Position numbers and translations under genes: made by a program. Shown here one piece after another: positions 27,591 to 36,426 of a stretch of 64,000 nucleotides of DNA. Where the stretch lies: NCBI RefSeq assembly GCF_000016425.1, contig NC_009380.1, positions 2,856,144-2,920,143 on the forward strand. The letters are read 5' to 3'. The notes under the pieces were generated by a model that was not told where the DNA came from, did no database searches, and saw nothing but the letters and a program-made list of their open reading frames with translations. How positions within the stretch are numbered: the stretch's first letter is position 1; each line of letters starts with the position of its first letter. This DNA comes from Salinispora tropica CNB-440 (GTDB lineage: Bacteria; Actinomycetota; Actinomycetes; Mycobacteriales; Micromonosporaceae).

Positions 27591-28571
27591 TCACTCTCCG
27601 TCGTAGGTGATGAGATGGCAGAGGGCTGGCAGCCGCCCGTCGGCGAGCCGGGGTAGCACGTCGGGCAGGTCCGCGAACCGGGAATCCCCGGTCAGCAGGG
27701 CGTCGAAGGCCGGGTCGGCGAGCAGGTCAAGCGCCAGGGCGAGCCGGTCGGTGGTACTCCGCCGATCCCGGCGGGCCGGGGCGACCCGTCCCACCTGGCT
27801 GCTGCGCAGAGTGAGCCGGCCAGTGTGGAACTGCGCACCGAGCGGCAGCGCCACCTCACGGTCGCCGTACCAGCTCAGCTCCAACACCGTGCCCTCCGGA
27901 GCCACCAGTTCCAGGCAGCGACGAAGGCCGGCCGAGGTCGCACTGGCGTGCACCACCAGGTCACGGCTGGCCGCCGCGTCGGCCGGTGCGGCGAAACCGA
28001 CGCCGAGGGCCCCGGCGAGCGCGGCCCGGGTCGGGTCCACATCGACGAGCTGCACCCGCACGCCGGGAAACCGGGCCAGCAGGGCCGCGACCGCCGCGCC
28101 GACCATCCCGGCACCGAGCACGGTAACCCGGTCGCCGACCAGGGGCGGCACGTCCCAGAGTGCGTTCACCGCGGTCTCCACCGTGCCGGCGAGCACCGCA
28201 CGGGCCGCCGGCACCGCCTCGGGCACCACCACCACGGCCTCGGCCGGGACGACGTAGGCCGTCTGGTGCGGGTGCAGGCAGAAGACGGTCCGCCCGCGTA
28301 GTCCGGCCGGGCCCTGTTCGACCACGCCCACGCTCAGGTAGCCATACTTGACCGGGGCCGGGAAGTCACCGTCCTGGAACGGGGCGCGCATCGCCGAGTA
28401 CTGGTCGGTCGGGACACCGCCGGTGAACACCAGCGTCTCGGTGCCACGACTGATGCCGGAGTAGCGAGTCCGGATGAGCACCTCGCCGAGGTCCGGAGTG
28501 GGCACCGGCACCGAGCGGATCTCGCCCCGGCCGGGCGTGGCCAGCCAGAAGGCACGTGCGGTCCGGCTCAC
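27591..28571 (-). CDS. Zinc-less MDR-family oxidoreductase (BchC-like)
   Basis: This medium-chain dehydrogenase/reductase has 326 residues. The position of the first zinc ligand reads GISRGTET instead of the usual GxCGTD. The GHE motif is replaced by YGYLSVG and the four-Cys structural zinc loop is absent, so it probably works without metal. The NAD(P) Rossmann motif is [17 protein letters not shown] (near residue 165). GTG 28571 has GAGGAG six bases upstream; the frame upstream is unsupported. First gene of the minus-strand operon, divergent from the phosphotransferase/sulfatase fusion. Confidence 0.82.
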   Translation of the reverse strand: MSRTARAFWLATPGRGEIRSVPVPTPDLGEVLIRTRYSGISRGTETLVFTGGVPTDQYSAMRAPFQDGDFPAPVKYGYLSVGVVEQGPAGLRGRTVFCLHPHQTAYVVPAEAVVVVPEAVPAARAVLAGTVETAVNALWDVPPLVGDRVTVLGAGMVGAAVAALLARFPGVRVQLVDVDPTRAALAGALGVGFAAPADAAASRDLVVHASATSAGLRRCLELVAPEGTVLELSWYGDREVALPLGAQFHTGRLTLRSSQVGRVAPARRDRRSTTDRLALALDLLADPAFDALLTGDSRFADLPDVLPRLADGRLPALCHLITYDGE

Positions 28572-28667
28572 CGGTTGCTCCTCTCCGCGGCCCCAGTGAA
28601 CCGGGGCGACGCGCCATCCGTAGACCCTGTCAGAGTTGACGATCATAGACGTGGAGGCATGGTGGCC

Positions 28668-31049
28668 ATGGTTCGAAGCGGTCCGCTGATCGGGCTGTCC
28701 GTCCAGATTCTCCTGTTAGCCGGGTTGGCCGGGACGGTGGGGCTCGGTGCCGCGGGTTGGTTCGCCGGCCTCGCCTACGCGCTGGTGGTTTCGCTGACGC
28801 TCAGTCGAGCCCTGCATCGGGCAGCGAGAGACCTCGGGCCGGCCGACCGGGTAACGCTGGCCCGGGCGGTGCTCGTGGGAGCGGTCGCCGCGCTGGTGGT
28901 CGACGGACTCACCGGCCGACCGGCGCCGGTCGGGCTGCTGACCGCCCTCGCCGCGGTGGCGCTGTCGCTGGACGCGGTCGACGGATACGTGGCCCGCCGT
29001 ACCCGCACCGCGAACGCGCTCGGCGCCCGATTCGACATGGAAATCGACAGCGTCCTGGTGGCCGTGCTCAGCCTGCACGTGGCAACTGCGGTAGGGCCGT
29101 GGGTACTCGTCCTCGGCGCGATGCGGTATGCGTACCTCGCCGCCGGCTGGGCGCTGCCCTGGTTGCGGGGGCCGCTGCCGCCGCGCTACTGGCGAAAGGT
29201 CGTCGCGGCGGCCCTGGGCGTGGTGTTGCTGGTGGTGACGTCCCGGCTGCTGCCGGACACGGTCGGCGGGCTGGTCGCCCTGGCGGTGCTGGTGCTACAG
29301 CTGGAGTCGTTCGGCCGGGACGTGATCTGGCGGTGGCGACACCGAGCCAGCACGCCGCCCGTCCCGCCGGCGACAGCAGCAACGGACGCGGCGGGGCCAC
29401 CAAGGCGGGCGTGGTGGCGGCAGGGAGCACGGCGGATACCCGCCACCCTGGCGGTGCTGCTGGTACTGGTCGCCCTCGCGGTGCCGCGACAGCCCGGTCT
29501 GCTGGTGCCGGCCGCGCTGCTGCGGATCCCGTTGGAGGGCCTCGCGCTGGCCGCTGTCCTGCTCGCCGTGCCGGCACGGGCACGGCGACCGGTGGCCACA
29601 CTGGCGGGGACGCTACTCGGGCTGCTGATCCTACTCAAGGTCGCCGACCTGGGCTTCGGCACGACGCTCGGCCGCTCATTCGACCTTGTCCTGGACTGGG
29701 GCCTGCTCGACGAGACGTTCACCTTCGTCAGCGCTTCGGTCGGCCGGACCGGCGCGATCGCGGCATCCGTCGGCGCCGGCCTGCTGGTGGTGGCGCTGCT
29801 GACGGTAACAACCTGGGCGGTCCTGCGGCTGAGTCAGCTGCTGACCGGGCACCCTGACGGCGCTCGGCGGGTGCTCGCGGGCCTGGTGACGCTCTGGCTG
29901 GTAGCCGCCGCCACCGGGGTACGGATCGTCCCAGGTCTCCCGGTGGCCGACGCCGCCACGACCGACCTGGTCCGGGCACACGCCGCGCAGGTGCAGGCAC
30001 GCCTTCAGGACCGCGCGAGCTTCGCCGACCGGGTGAACATCGACCCGTACCGCCTGGTCCCCGACGACCAGTTGCTGACCGCGCTACACGGCAAGGATGT
30101 CCTGGTCGCCTTCGTGGAAAGCTACGGGCGGGACGTGGTGCAGGAACCGGAGTTCGGCACCGTCGGGGCGGTGCTCGACGAGGGGCAGCGGCGACTGTCC
30201 GCCGCTGGCTTCGGTACCCGTAGCGCCTTCCTCACCTCGCCCACTGCCGGAGGGGGCAGCTGGCTGGCCCACGCGACGCTGCTCTCCGGGCTCTGGATCG
30301 ACAATGACCAGCGGCATCGGACGCTGTTGGCCAGCGATCGGACGCCCCTCGGCGAGGCGTTCCAGCGGGCCGGCTGGCGGACTGTGGGTGTGATGCCGGC
30401 GGTCAACCAGCCCTGGCCGGAGGGGGCCTTCTACGGCTACGAACGGTTCTACGACGAGTACAGCCTCGGCTATCAGGGTCCCCGGTTCAGCTTCGCCCCG
30501 ATGCCCGACCAGTACACTCTCTCCGCCTTCCAGCAGCGGGAGCTGGCCGGCACCGACCGCCGGCCGGTGATGGCCGAGCTGGCACTGGTCTCCAGTCACT
30601 CGCCCTGGACCCACATCCCGAGGCTGGTCGACTGGGACAGCCTCGACGACGGCCGAGTGTTCCACGATGCCAGCGAACGCAGCTCGTCGGCGCAGCCCCG
30701 CGTCGGGTACCGCCGCTCGATCGAGTACACCCTCGGCGCTCTCCTCTCCTACGTGCAGCGGTACGGGGACGACGATCTGGTTCTGATCATGGTCGGTGAC
30801 CACCAGCCGGCACCAGTGATCACCGGGCCGGGCGCCAGCCGAGACGTACCGGTCCACCTCGTCGCCCGCGACCCGGCCGTGTTGGAGCAGATCGCCGGAT
30901 GGGGCTGGCCGGACGGGCTGCGTCCGGCGCCGGGCGCCCCGGTGTGGCGGATGGACGACTTCCGGGACCGCTTCCTGGCGGCCTTCTCCCCCACCCTCGC
31001 TCTACCGGTCAGGCCGGGTCAGGGCGGCCGTGACGCCAGTAGCCCATGA
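28668..31049 (+). CDS. CDP-alcohol phosphotransferase fused to LtaS/sulfatase-like domain
   Basis: This 793-residue membrane protein has two enzymes in one chain. The N-terminal CDP-alcohol phosphotransferase carries the full motif with Asp102, Asp105, Gly106, Arg110, Gly119, Asp123 and Asp127. Several more helices follow (to about residue 430). Then comes an extracellular alkaline-phosphatase-superfamily domain resembling lipoteichoic-acid synthase, with FVESYG (Glu484), a Thr/Ser-rich PTAGGGSW stretch and VGDH (Asp711, His712). GGAGG at 28653-28657 fits ATG 28668 or GTG 28662. It probably builds or transfers a phospho-alcohol at the cell surface; the substrate is unknown. Confidence 0.82.
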   Translation: MVRSGPLIGLSVQILLLAGLAGTVGLGAAGWFAGLAYALVVSLTLSRALHRAARDLGPADRVTLARAVLVGAVAALVVDGLTGRPAPVGLLTALAAVALSLDAVDGYVARRTRTANALGARFDMEIDSVLVAVLSLHVATAVGPWVLVLGAMRYAYLAAGWALPWLRGPLPPRYWRKVVAAALGVVLLVVTSRLLPDTVGGLVALAVLVLQLESFGRDVIWRWRHRASTPPVPPATAATDAAGPPRRAWWRQGARRIPATLAVLLVLVALAVPRQPGLLVPAALLRIPLEGLALAAVLLAVPARARRPVATLAGTLLGLLILLKVADLGFGTTLGRSFDLVLDWGLLDETFTFVSASVGRTGAIAASVGAGLLVVALLTVTTWAVLRLSQLLTGHPDGARRVLAGLVTLWLVAAATGVRIVPGLPVADAATTDLVRAHAAQVQARLQDRASFADRVNIDPYRLVPDDQLLTALHGKDVLVAFVESYGRDVVQEPEFGTVGAVLDEGQRRLSAAGFGTRSAFLTSPTAGGGSWLAHATLLSGLWIDNDQRHRTLLASDRTPLGEAFQRAGWRTVGVMPAVNQPWPEGAFYGYERFYDEYSLGYQGPRFSFAPMPDQYTLSAFQQRELAGTDRRPVMAELALVSSHSPWTHIPRLVDWDSLDDGRVFHDASERSSSAQPRVGYRRSIEYTLGALLSYVQRYGDDDLVLIMVGDHQPAPVITGPGASRDVPVHLVARDPAVLEQIAGWGWPDGLRPAPGAPVWRMDDFRDRFLAAFSPTLALPVRPGQGGRDASSP

Positions 31050-31908
31050 AGGCCACCGCCCGACGATCCAAGCCGCGTTCGGTCACAAGATGACGACGGA
31101 GGGTACGGATGACGCCCGCCTCGCCCGCCAGCCAGGCGTACAGCGGGACCGGGAGAACGGAGGTGGGCACCTCCCAGAGGAGTTCCGCGTCCAGGTTGGC
31201 CTCTGCGAGCGGCACACCGAACGACGGGCCGGACATCAGCTCCGCCGCCGCGGTCGACACGGCCGGCACGAGTCGGGCGCCGTGGGCGCCCCCGCCTCGG
31301 GCCAGCCAGCGCACCGCCACCCCGGGTGGCGCCACCACCGACTGCACGTCGTCGGCCTCCGGCACCTCCAGCAGCACCTGGCCGCGGGCGGTAGCCGGGA
31401 GCCGCTCCAGGATGGCGCAGATTGCCGGCACCGCCGTCTCGTCGCCGGCGAGCAGAAGCTTCGCGGCGGCCGGCGGCCGGAACTCGACTCCACCGTGTTC
31501 ACCGTCGTAACCCGCGTCCGGGCCGACGATCGCGATCCGGTCGCCGGGCTGCACCCGGCGTGCCCAGCGGGTCGCCGGCCCGCCGTCACCGTGCAGGACG
31601 AGGTCAACGTCGACCTCGGAGAGCTCGGGGCGCGCGGCGCGGACGGTGTAGGTGCGGATCGGACTACGCTGGCACTCCGGCAGCGCCCGCCAGCGGGCGT
31701 ACCAGTCCGGACCCTCCGGCAGCCCGGCTCCCTGTTCACCCGGCAGCGGGAATGCCAGCTTGACGCGCTGGTCGTAGCCGTTGTCGGCAAACCGGTCCAG
31801 GTCCGGGCCGGTGAAGGTAACCCGCACAAACGACGGGCTGAGCCGACGCACGGCGCGAACCTCGACGGTGAACAGCCGCCACGGCGCGACGGGCAGGGTC
31901 TGGGTCAT
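31009..31908 (-). CDS. Siderophore-interacting protein, FAD-dependent ferric reductase
   Basis: The 299-residue SIP/ViuB-family flavoprotein has a FAD-binding barrel containing RTYTVR (about residue 90), followed by an NAD(P)H domain with LLAGDETAVPAICAILERLP near 155. It releases iron from imported ferric siderophores in the cytoplasm. ATG 31908 has GGAAGG upstream. An iron box lies 54 bp upstream, so it should be induced with the des island. The 3' end overlaps the convergent fusion gene by 41 bp. Confidence 0.92.
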   Translation of the reverse strand: MTQTLPVAPWRLFTVEVRAVRRLSPSFVRVTFTGPDLDRFADNGYDQRVKLAFPLPGEQGAGLPEGPDWYARWRALPECQRSPIRTYTVRAARPELSEVDVDLVLHGDGGPATRWARRVQPGDRIAIVGPDAGYDGEHGGVEFRPPAAAKLLLAGDETAVPAICAILERLPATARGQVLLEVPEADDVQSVVAPPGVAVRWLARGGGAHGARLVPAVSTAAAELMSGPSFGVPLAEANLDAELLWEVPTSVLPVPLYAWLAGEAGVIRTLRRHLVTERGLDRRAVAFMGYWRHGRPDPA

Positions 31909-31960
31909 GATGCCTTCCGGGTTCGGGCGCGGGAACTCGTCCCACACCGCACTCGACCCG

Positions 31961-31980
31961 GTTAGGTTAGCCTTACCTTG
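31961..31980 (-). promoter_or_regulatory. Iron box upstream of the siderophore-interacting protein
   Basis: On the minus strand this reads CAAGGTAAGGCTAACCTAA, matching 16 of 19 positions of the consensus TTAGGTTAGGCTAACCTAA. It is placed 54 bp before the start codon, consistent with IdeR/DmdR repression by iron. Confidence 0.88.
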
Positions 31981-32167
31981 ACCGCTGTCAAGCGGAGATC
32001 GACACAGTCGAACGGCTCGACCGGCCGACAGCTCGCCCCTCACCGCGCCCGAGGGCGGGGCAGGTCTTCAACCCACACCAGGACGGCGGTAGCGTGTCGC
32101 CACACCGTTGCCCGTGGGGTGGTCCCCGCCCCGGCGTGGCGCTCGCGATCGTACGGAGGATGCAGCC

Positions 32168-33664
32168 ATGTCCCACGGCGACGAGTCGTTCACGGCCAGC
32201 GACTACCAGGTGTCGCGGCCGGCTTTCGACGTCACCATGCGCGGCTTCGACAAACGGCAGGTGGAACGGCACCTTGACCAGCTCGACGGCGAGCTGCTGC
32301 GGGCCGTGACCGACCGCAACCGGGCGCACGCCCGCGCCGAGGCACTGACGGCCCAGTTCGCCGGCCTGGAGGCGGAGGTCGCCGAGCTACGCGAGCGGCC
32401 GGCCCGGGTCGACCGCGCCGCGTTCCGCGATCTGGGACCGATGGTCGAAGAGATTCTGGTGCTGGCCGAACGACAGGCCGACATGATCGGCGACACGGCC
32501 GGACAGCGGGCGGCCGAGCTCACGGCGGAGGCGGAGCGGACGCTCGCCGACGCCCAGGAACACGCGGCCAGAACGATGCGCGACTTCGAAGAGGAGCTGG
32601 CCGCCCGCCGCACCGAACAGGAGCAGGCGGACGAGGAGCGGCGGGCCGCCGCCCAGGCCGAGTTGACCGAGATCCGCGCCGCCGCTGAACAGCTGCGGGA
32701 GGCGGGTGAGGCCGCCCACGAGCGAGCCCGGCAGGAGGCAATCCAGGTCGACGAGCAGAGCGCCCAGCGGATCGAGCAGGCCCGGGCCGAGGCCGAGGCG
32801 TTCCTCAGCTCCGCCCGCACCCAGATCCAGCAGGAGGTGCAGGCCGCCCGGACCCGAACCCAGGAGGAGCTGGCGCGCTGGCAGTCTACTGTGGAACGGG
32901 AGCTGACCGACAAACGCACCGCCGCCGAGCAGGAGCTGACCGAGCAGCGAGCCACGGCGGAGCGGGAACTCGCGACCCAACGCACCGCCGCCGAGCAGGA
33001 GATCGCCGCGCTCATCGCCGAGGCTCAGGAGTACGCCGCAAAGGTGCGCCAACGCATTGACGAGCAGGCCGCCAGCCACCAGCAGCAGCTCGCTGCGGTG
33101 CAGCAGGACATCCGAGACCGCCGGGAGGGACTCGGCCGGCTCCAGTCCGAGCTGGAGGCCGGCCAACAGCAGCTCGCTCAGGTCCGCCAAGACGGCAACG
33201 CCATCGATCAGGAGCTGAACAAGCAGCAGCAGCGACTCGGCACCACCCGCCGGGAACTCGCCGAGGAACTCCACCGGCTGGAGGAGGCGCGGCGCGCGGC
33301 CGACTACGCCGACCAACACGCCAAGGAGGTCAGGTCGCGGGTCAAGCGCGAGGCGAAGCGGGTGGCCGATCTGGCCGCGGCGGCGGTCATGGCAGCCGCG
33401 ACAGGCGGTGCCGCGACCGCCGAGTACCCGCAGGTAGTCGCCCGCACCGTCCCCGCCGGCGGTGACGCACCAGCACCAGAACCAGCACCCGGCCAGTCGA
33501 ACGCCTCGGCCGGCGGCCAGCCGCCGGAGTTGCCGGACGAGGGCGCCAGCGGCGTCTCCGGCGACGACGGACACAGCGGCGAGACATCGGAGCTGCCCGG
33601 TGCCGCACCGGTGCACTCCGACGAGTCGACCCATCCCGGCGAGACGGTTCCGGTCGCCAGCTGA
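32168..33664 (+). CDS. DivIVA/FilP-like coiled-coil filament protein
   Basis: The 498-residue protein has an N-terminal DivIVA-type lead-in (FDVTMRGFDKRQVERHL, about residues 20-36). A long Glu/Gln/Ala/Arg-rich coiled coil runs from about 40 to 410, with 11-residue repeats. A Pro/Gly/Ser-rich disordered tail follows. This layout suits polar-growth cytoskeletal proteins (Scy, FilP, DivIVA) of filamentous actinobacteria. ATG 32168 has GGAGGA seven bases upstream. It stands alone between divergent and convergent neighbours. Exact role and partners are inferred. Confidence 0.82.
   Translation: MSHGDESFTASDYQVSRPAFDVTMRGFDKRQVERHLDQLDGELLRAVTDRNRAHARAEALTAQFAGLEAEVAELRERPARVDRAAFRDLGPMVEEILVLAERQADMIGDTAGQRAAELTAEAERTLADAQEHAARTMRDFEEELAARRTEQEQADEERRAAAQAELTEIRAAAEQLREAGEAAHERARQEAIQVDEQSAQRIEQARAEAEAFLSSARTQIQQEVQAARTRTQEELARWQSTVERELTDKRTAAEQELTEQRATAERELATQRTAAEQEIAALIAEAQEYAAKVRQRIDEQAASHQQQLAAVQQDIRDRREGLGRLQSELEAGQQQLAQVRQDGNAIDQELNKQQQRLGTTRRELAEELHRLEEARRAADYADQHAKEVRSRVKREAKRVADLAAAAVMAAATGGAATAEYPQVVARTVPAGGDAPAPEPAPGQSNASAGGQPPELPDEGASGVSGDDGHSGETSELPGAAPVHSDESTHPGETVPVAS
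32900..33002 (+). repeat. 33-bp repeat units in the coiled-coil gene
   Basis: Three successive in-frame units encode RELTDKRTAAEQ, ELTEQRATAER and ELATQRTAAEQ-type 11-mers. An 11-residue (hendecad) period favours a slightly right-handed or straight coiled coil. Confidence 0.6.
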
Positions 33665-33678
33665 GCACCACCGCTCAG
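33661..33678. terminator. Short stem-loop overlapping two convergent stop codons
   Basis: CTGAGC and GCTCAG (33661-33666, 33673-33678) form a 6-bp stem with a 6-nt loop. It lies across the filament-protein stop and the GerMN-lipoprotein stop. It is too short to be a confident terminator. Confidence 0.3.
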
Positions 33679-34235
33679 TCGGAGCCGGACAGCTCGACGT
33701 AGTCGGCGGCGGTGAACGGCCCCTGCGACAGCGAGCCGTCAGCCCGGGGGACCCCCAACGGCTCACCGTCGCGCAGGAACGACACCGCGTCGACCTCCGG
33801 GCGGGCGGTGAGGGTGCAGACGATCTGACCAAAGGCGAAGACCTCGTCGCTACGGCCGGCACCGTCCACCACCGGCGGCACGTCCACCTCGGCCCGCGCC
33901 CCGGTAAGGCGTACGCCAGCCACGGTGACCGCGCCGGGTAGCGCGGTGGCCAGGCCCTCGGCCCGCTCGGCCTCGTTCGGACCGGCCAGCAGGTGCGCCA
34001 GGTGCTGGGTAACCGTCGGCGACATGTCGAGACGGCGGTAGACCAGGATGAGGCGGTCATCACGCACAAAGTAGAGCGCTTCGGTGAATCGCCCGGCCGG
34101 ATCGGAGATCGCCGTGCCCGGGGTCGGGAACGGCCCGGGCGGCGCCTCTACCGCCCGCGGCTGGTCGTCGGTGGGTACACCACAACCCGCCAGCAGCAGC
34201 ACGAGCAGCATGGCCACGGCCCGCAGGGCGTTCAC
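33675..34235 (-). CDS. GerMN-domain lipoprotein of a two-component operon
   Basis: The 186-residue lipoprotein has the signal LRAVAMLLVLLLAGCG, with lipobox Cys at about residue 18. A single GerMN domain follows, with YRRLDMSPTVTQHLAHLLAGPNEAERAEG and VDVPP near its end. GTG 34235 overlaps the kinase stop, so it is the third gene of a regulator-kinase-lipoprotein operon. That order matches mtrA-mtrB-lpqB, but this protein lacks LpqB's long beta-propeller part, so it is an LpqB-like analogue. It may modulate the kinase outside the membrane. Confidence 0.82.
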   Translation of the reverse strand: MNALRAVAMLLVLLLAGCGVPTDDQPRAVEAPPGPFPTPGTAISDPAGRFTEALYFVRDDRLILVYRRLDMSPTVTQHLAHLLAGPNEAERAEGLATALPGAVTVAGVRLTGARAEVDVPPVVDGAGRSDEVFAFGQIVCTLTARPEVDAVSFLRDGEPLGVPRADGSLSQGPFTAADYVELSGSD

Positions 34236-35584
34236 TCCAGGCTCCCGGGCAGCTCCACCCGAAACCGCGCGCCGCCCCCGGGGCGGTCGGCGACCGTCGC
34301 GTGCCCGCCATGAGCGGTGGCGTGCTGCGCGACGATCGCCAAGCCGAGCCCGGTGCCATCGGTACCCGCGCGGGCCCGGGCGGCGTGGCTGCGAACAAAG
34401 CGGTCGAAGATGACGGCTCGATCGGCCACCGGTACGCCCGGACCGGCGTCGTCCACCTCGACGAGGCCGGTGGCACCGACGGCCGACAGCCGGATCGCAA
34501 CCGGGCCCCCGCCGTAGCGGACCGCATTCTCGAGCAGGTTGACCAGCAGTTGCTCGGTGCGCCGCCGGTCCACCCGCCACTCCGTCGGCGTACCGGGGTC
34601 GAGTCGCACCAGGCTTTCCGGCAGTCCCCGGCTCTGGCACACCTCACCGGCGAGCGCGGCGATGTCCACCGACTCCCGCTGGGCAGGCTGATCGGTACGG
34701 GCCAGCTCCAAGAGATCGTTGACCAGTTGCTGGAAACGGCCGATCTCGTCGGCCACCAGCCCCGCCGCGGTTGCGGTCCGTTCGTCGTGGTGCTCCCGCC
34801 GGCTGGTCAGCACACTCGTGGCGGCGTAGAGGGTCTGCAACGGCGAGCGCAGCTCGTGGCTCACGTCGGCGGCGAAACGCCGGTCCCGCTCGATCCGTCT
34901 GGCCAGCTGGTCCACCATGTCGTTGAAGGAGGTCGACAGACGGGTCAGATCTGGGTCCGTGGCCGGTGCCAGCCGGGTCGTGAAGTCGCCGGCGGCGATC
35001 CGCTCGGCGGCGTCCGCGACGGCGGTCAGCGGGCGCAGACTGTGCCGGGTCGCGTACCAGCCGAAGGTGGCCCCGGAGCCGGCCACCATGATCGCCACGG
35101 CGGTCAACGCCAGCGCGAGAACCTGGAAGGTCTCCTCCAACTCACGCAGGGAGGTCAGCTCGTAGTAGCTGGCGCCGTCGGGCAGTGGCACCCCGACGAG
35201 CAGCGTCAACTGCCCAGCCAGCTGGACCCGCTGCACTCCGGCCTGTCCGGCCCGGACCCAGTCGTGCAGTGCCGCCGGTACGCTCGTCGCCGCCGTCTCG
35301 GCGGTACGCCCGTACCAGGAGCCGTCGAGGTATAGCAGGGGTCGCCGGGAGCTGCCGGTGTCCAGCGAACGAAGCACTTCGACGACGTCGGGTTCGTCCG
35401 TGTTCAGCCCGGCGCTCACGACCGCCGCGTCGAAGTAGGCGGCCCGCACGGCCGTGCGTTCCCGCTCGTCGAGCAGGCTGCGCCGAGTCAGGTCATAGGA
35501 GATCAACGCCATCGACGAGGCCAGCAACGCGGCGCCGACGGCGAATCCGGCCGTCACTCGCGCGCGGAGCCCGAGCCGTATCAT
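34232..35584 (-). CDS. Membrane sensor histidine kinase
   Basis: The 450-residue kinase has an N-terminal helix (about 8-30), an extracellular sensor of about 120 residues and a second helix (about 155-180). A HAMP domain, the H-box FAADVSHELRSPLQTL (His near residue 240) and N/G boxes (NLLENAVRYGG, DDAGPGVP, GTGLGLAI) follow. ATG 35584 overlaps the response-regulator stop (ATGA). It is partner of the upstream regulator. The signal is unknown; the coupled lipoprotein suggests envelope status. Confidence 0.92.
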   Translation of the reverse strand: MIRLGLRARVTAGFAVGAALLASSMALISYDLTRRSLLDERERTAVRAAYFDAAVVSAGLNTDEPDVVEVLRSLDTGSSRRPLLYLDGSWYGRTAETAATSVPAALHDWVRAGQAGVQRVQLAGQLTLLVGVPLPDGASYYELTSLRELEETFQVLALALTAVAIMVAGSGATFGWYATRHSLRPLTAVADAAERIAAGDFTTRLAPATDPDLTRLSTSFNDMVDQLARRIERDRRFAADVSHELRSPLQTLYAATSVLTSRREHHDERTATAAGLVADEIGRFQQLVNDLLELARTDQPAQRESVDIAALAGEVCQSRGLPESLVRLDPGTPTEWRVDRRRTEQLLVNLLENAVRYGGGPVAIRLSAVGATGLVEVDDAGPGVPVADRAVIFDRFVRSHAARARAGTDGTGLGLAIVAQHATAHGGHATVADRPGGGARFRVELPGSLE

Positions 35585-36255
35585 CGCTGCAGCTTGTAGC
35601 CGAGGCCACGGAGCGTGACCAGGTGTCGCGGATTGGCCGGTTCCGCCTCGATCTTCTGGCGCAGGCGCCCGACGTGTACGTCCACCAGGCGCTCGTCGCC
35701 GCTGTCGTATCCCCATACCCGCTGCAGCAGCTGCTGCCGGGACAGCACCCGGCCGGCGTGCTCGGCCAACTCGCAGAGGAGCCGGAACTCGGTGCGGGTC
35801 AACGCCACGGGCTGTCCGGCACGACGCACCTCCCCCGCATCGGGGCTAATCTCCAGGTCCCCGATGACCTGCACAGCGACCGGGGTAGCCACGGCCCGCG
35901 CCCGACGTCGCAGAGCCCGCAGCCGGGCGGACAGCTCCTTGATGGCGACCGGTTTGACCACATAGTCGTCGGCTCCGGCCTCCAACGCGGCGACGATGTC
36001 GTGGGTGTCGTCCCGGGCGCTGACAACCACGATCGGGACATCGTCGTCACGGCGCAGCTGGCGAATACCCTCAAATCCATCGATACCAGGCAGCATTAGG
36101 TCGAACAACACGTTGTCGGCCGGATCGGACCGCTGCATGCGCAGCCCCTCCTCGGCGGTCGCCGCTCCCCGCGCGATGTAACCCTCCTCTTCGAGCGCGA
36201 GCAGCAGCGCCAACCGGATCCGGTCGTCGTCCTCGATCACCAGTACCGCGGTCAT
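35581..36255 (-). CDS. OmpR/PhoB-family response regulator
   Basis: The 224-residue regulator has a receiver domain with the acidic pair EDDD at residues 8-11. The phospho-acceptor Asp is in LFDLMLPG (about 52). VVSARDD and the conserved Lys in YVVKPVAIKELSARL follow. The C-terminal winged helix ends LVTLRGLGYKLQR. ATG 36255 is the family-consistent start. A TGTCAT direct repeat with 11-bp phasing lies 56-72 bp upstream and is a candidate autoregulatory site. Confidence 0.92.
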   Translation of the reverse strand: MTAVLVIEDDDRIRLALLLALEEEGYIARGAATAEEGLRMQRSDPADNVLFDLMLPGIDGFEGIRQLRRDDDVPIVVVSARDDTHDIVAALEAGADDYVVKPVAIKELSARLRALRRRARAVATPVAVQVIGDLEISPDAGEVRRAGQPVALTRTEFRLLCELAEHAGRVLSRQQLLQRVWGYDSGDERLVDVHVGRLRQKIEAEPANPRHLVTLRGLGYKLQR

Positions 36256-36310
36256 TACGGCATCATCCCCGGCGTCCCGGCGATCGCCCACTCCGGGGCA
36301 GCCGCCGATT

Positions 36311-36327
36311 TGTCATGTGACTGTCAT
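36311..36327. promoter_or_regulatory. TGTCAT direct repeat, candidate response-regulator site
   Basis: TGTCAT at 36311-36316 and 36322-36327 repeat with an 11-bp period. Two same-face direct repeats are the usual OmpR-family binding pattern. The site is in the divergent region between the regulator and the small membrane-protein gene. Confidence 0.4.
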
Positions 36328-36426
36328 CCAACCGCACCGGCCGCTACACGACCTGCTTAGAGGGTGAGAGGCGTGTCGGGCCGCTCGTCGCGCCAACCTG
36401 GCCCCGTTCGCTGAGAGGAGGCAGCA

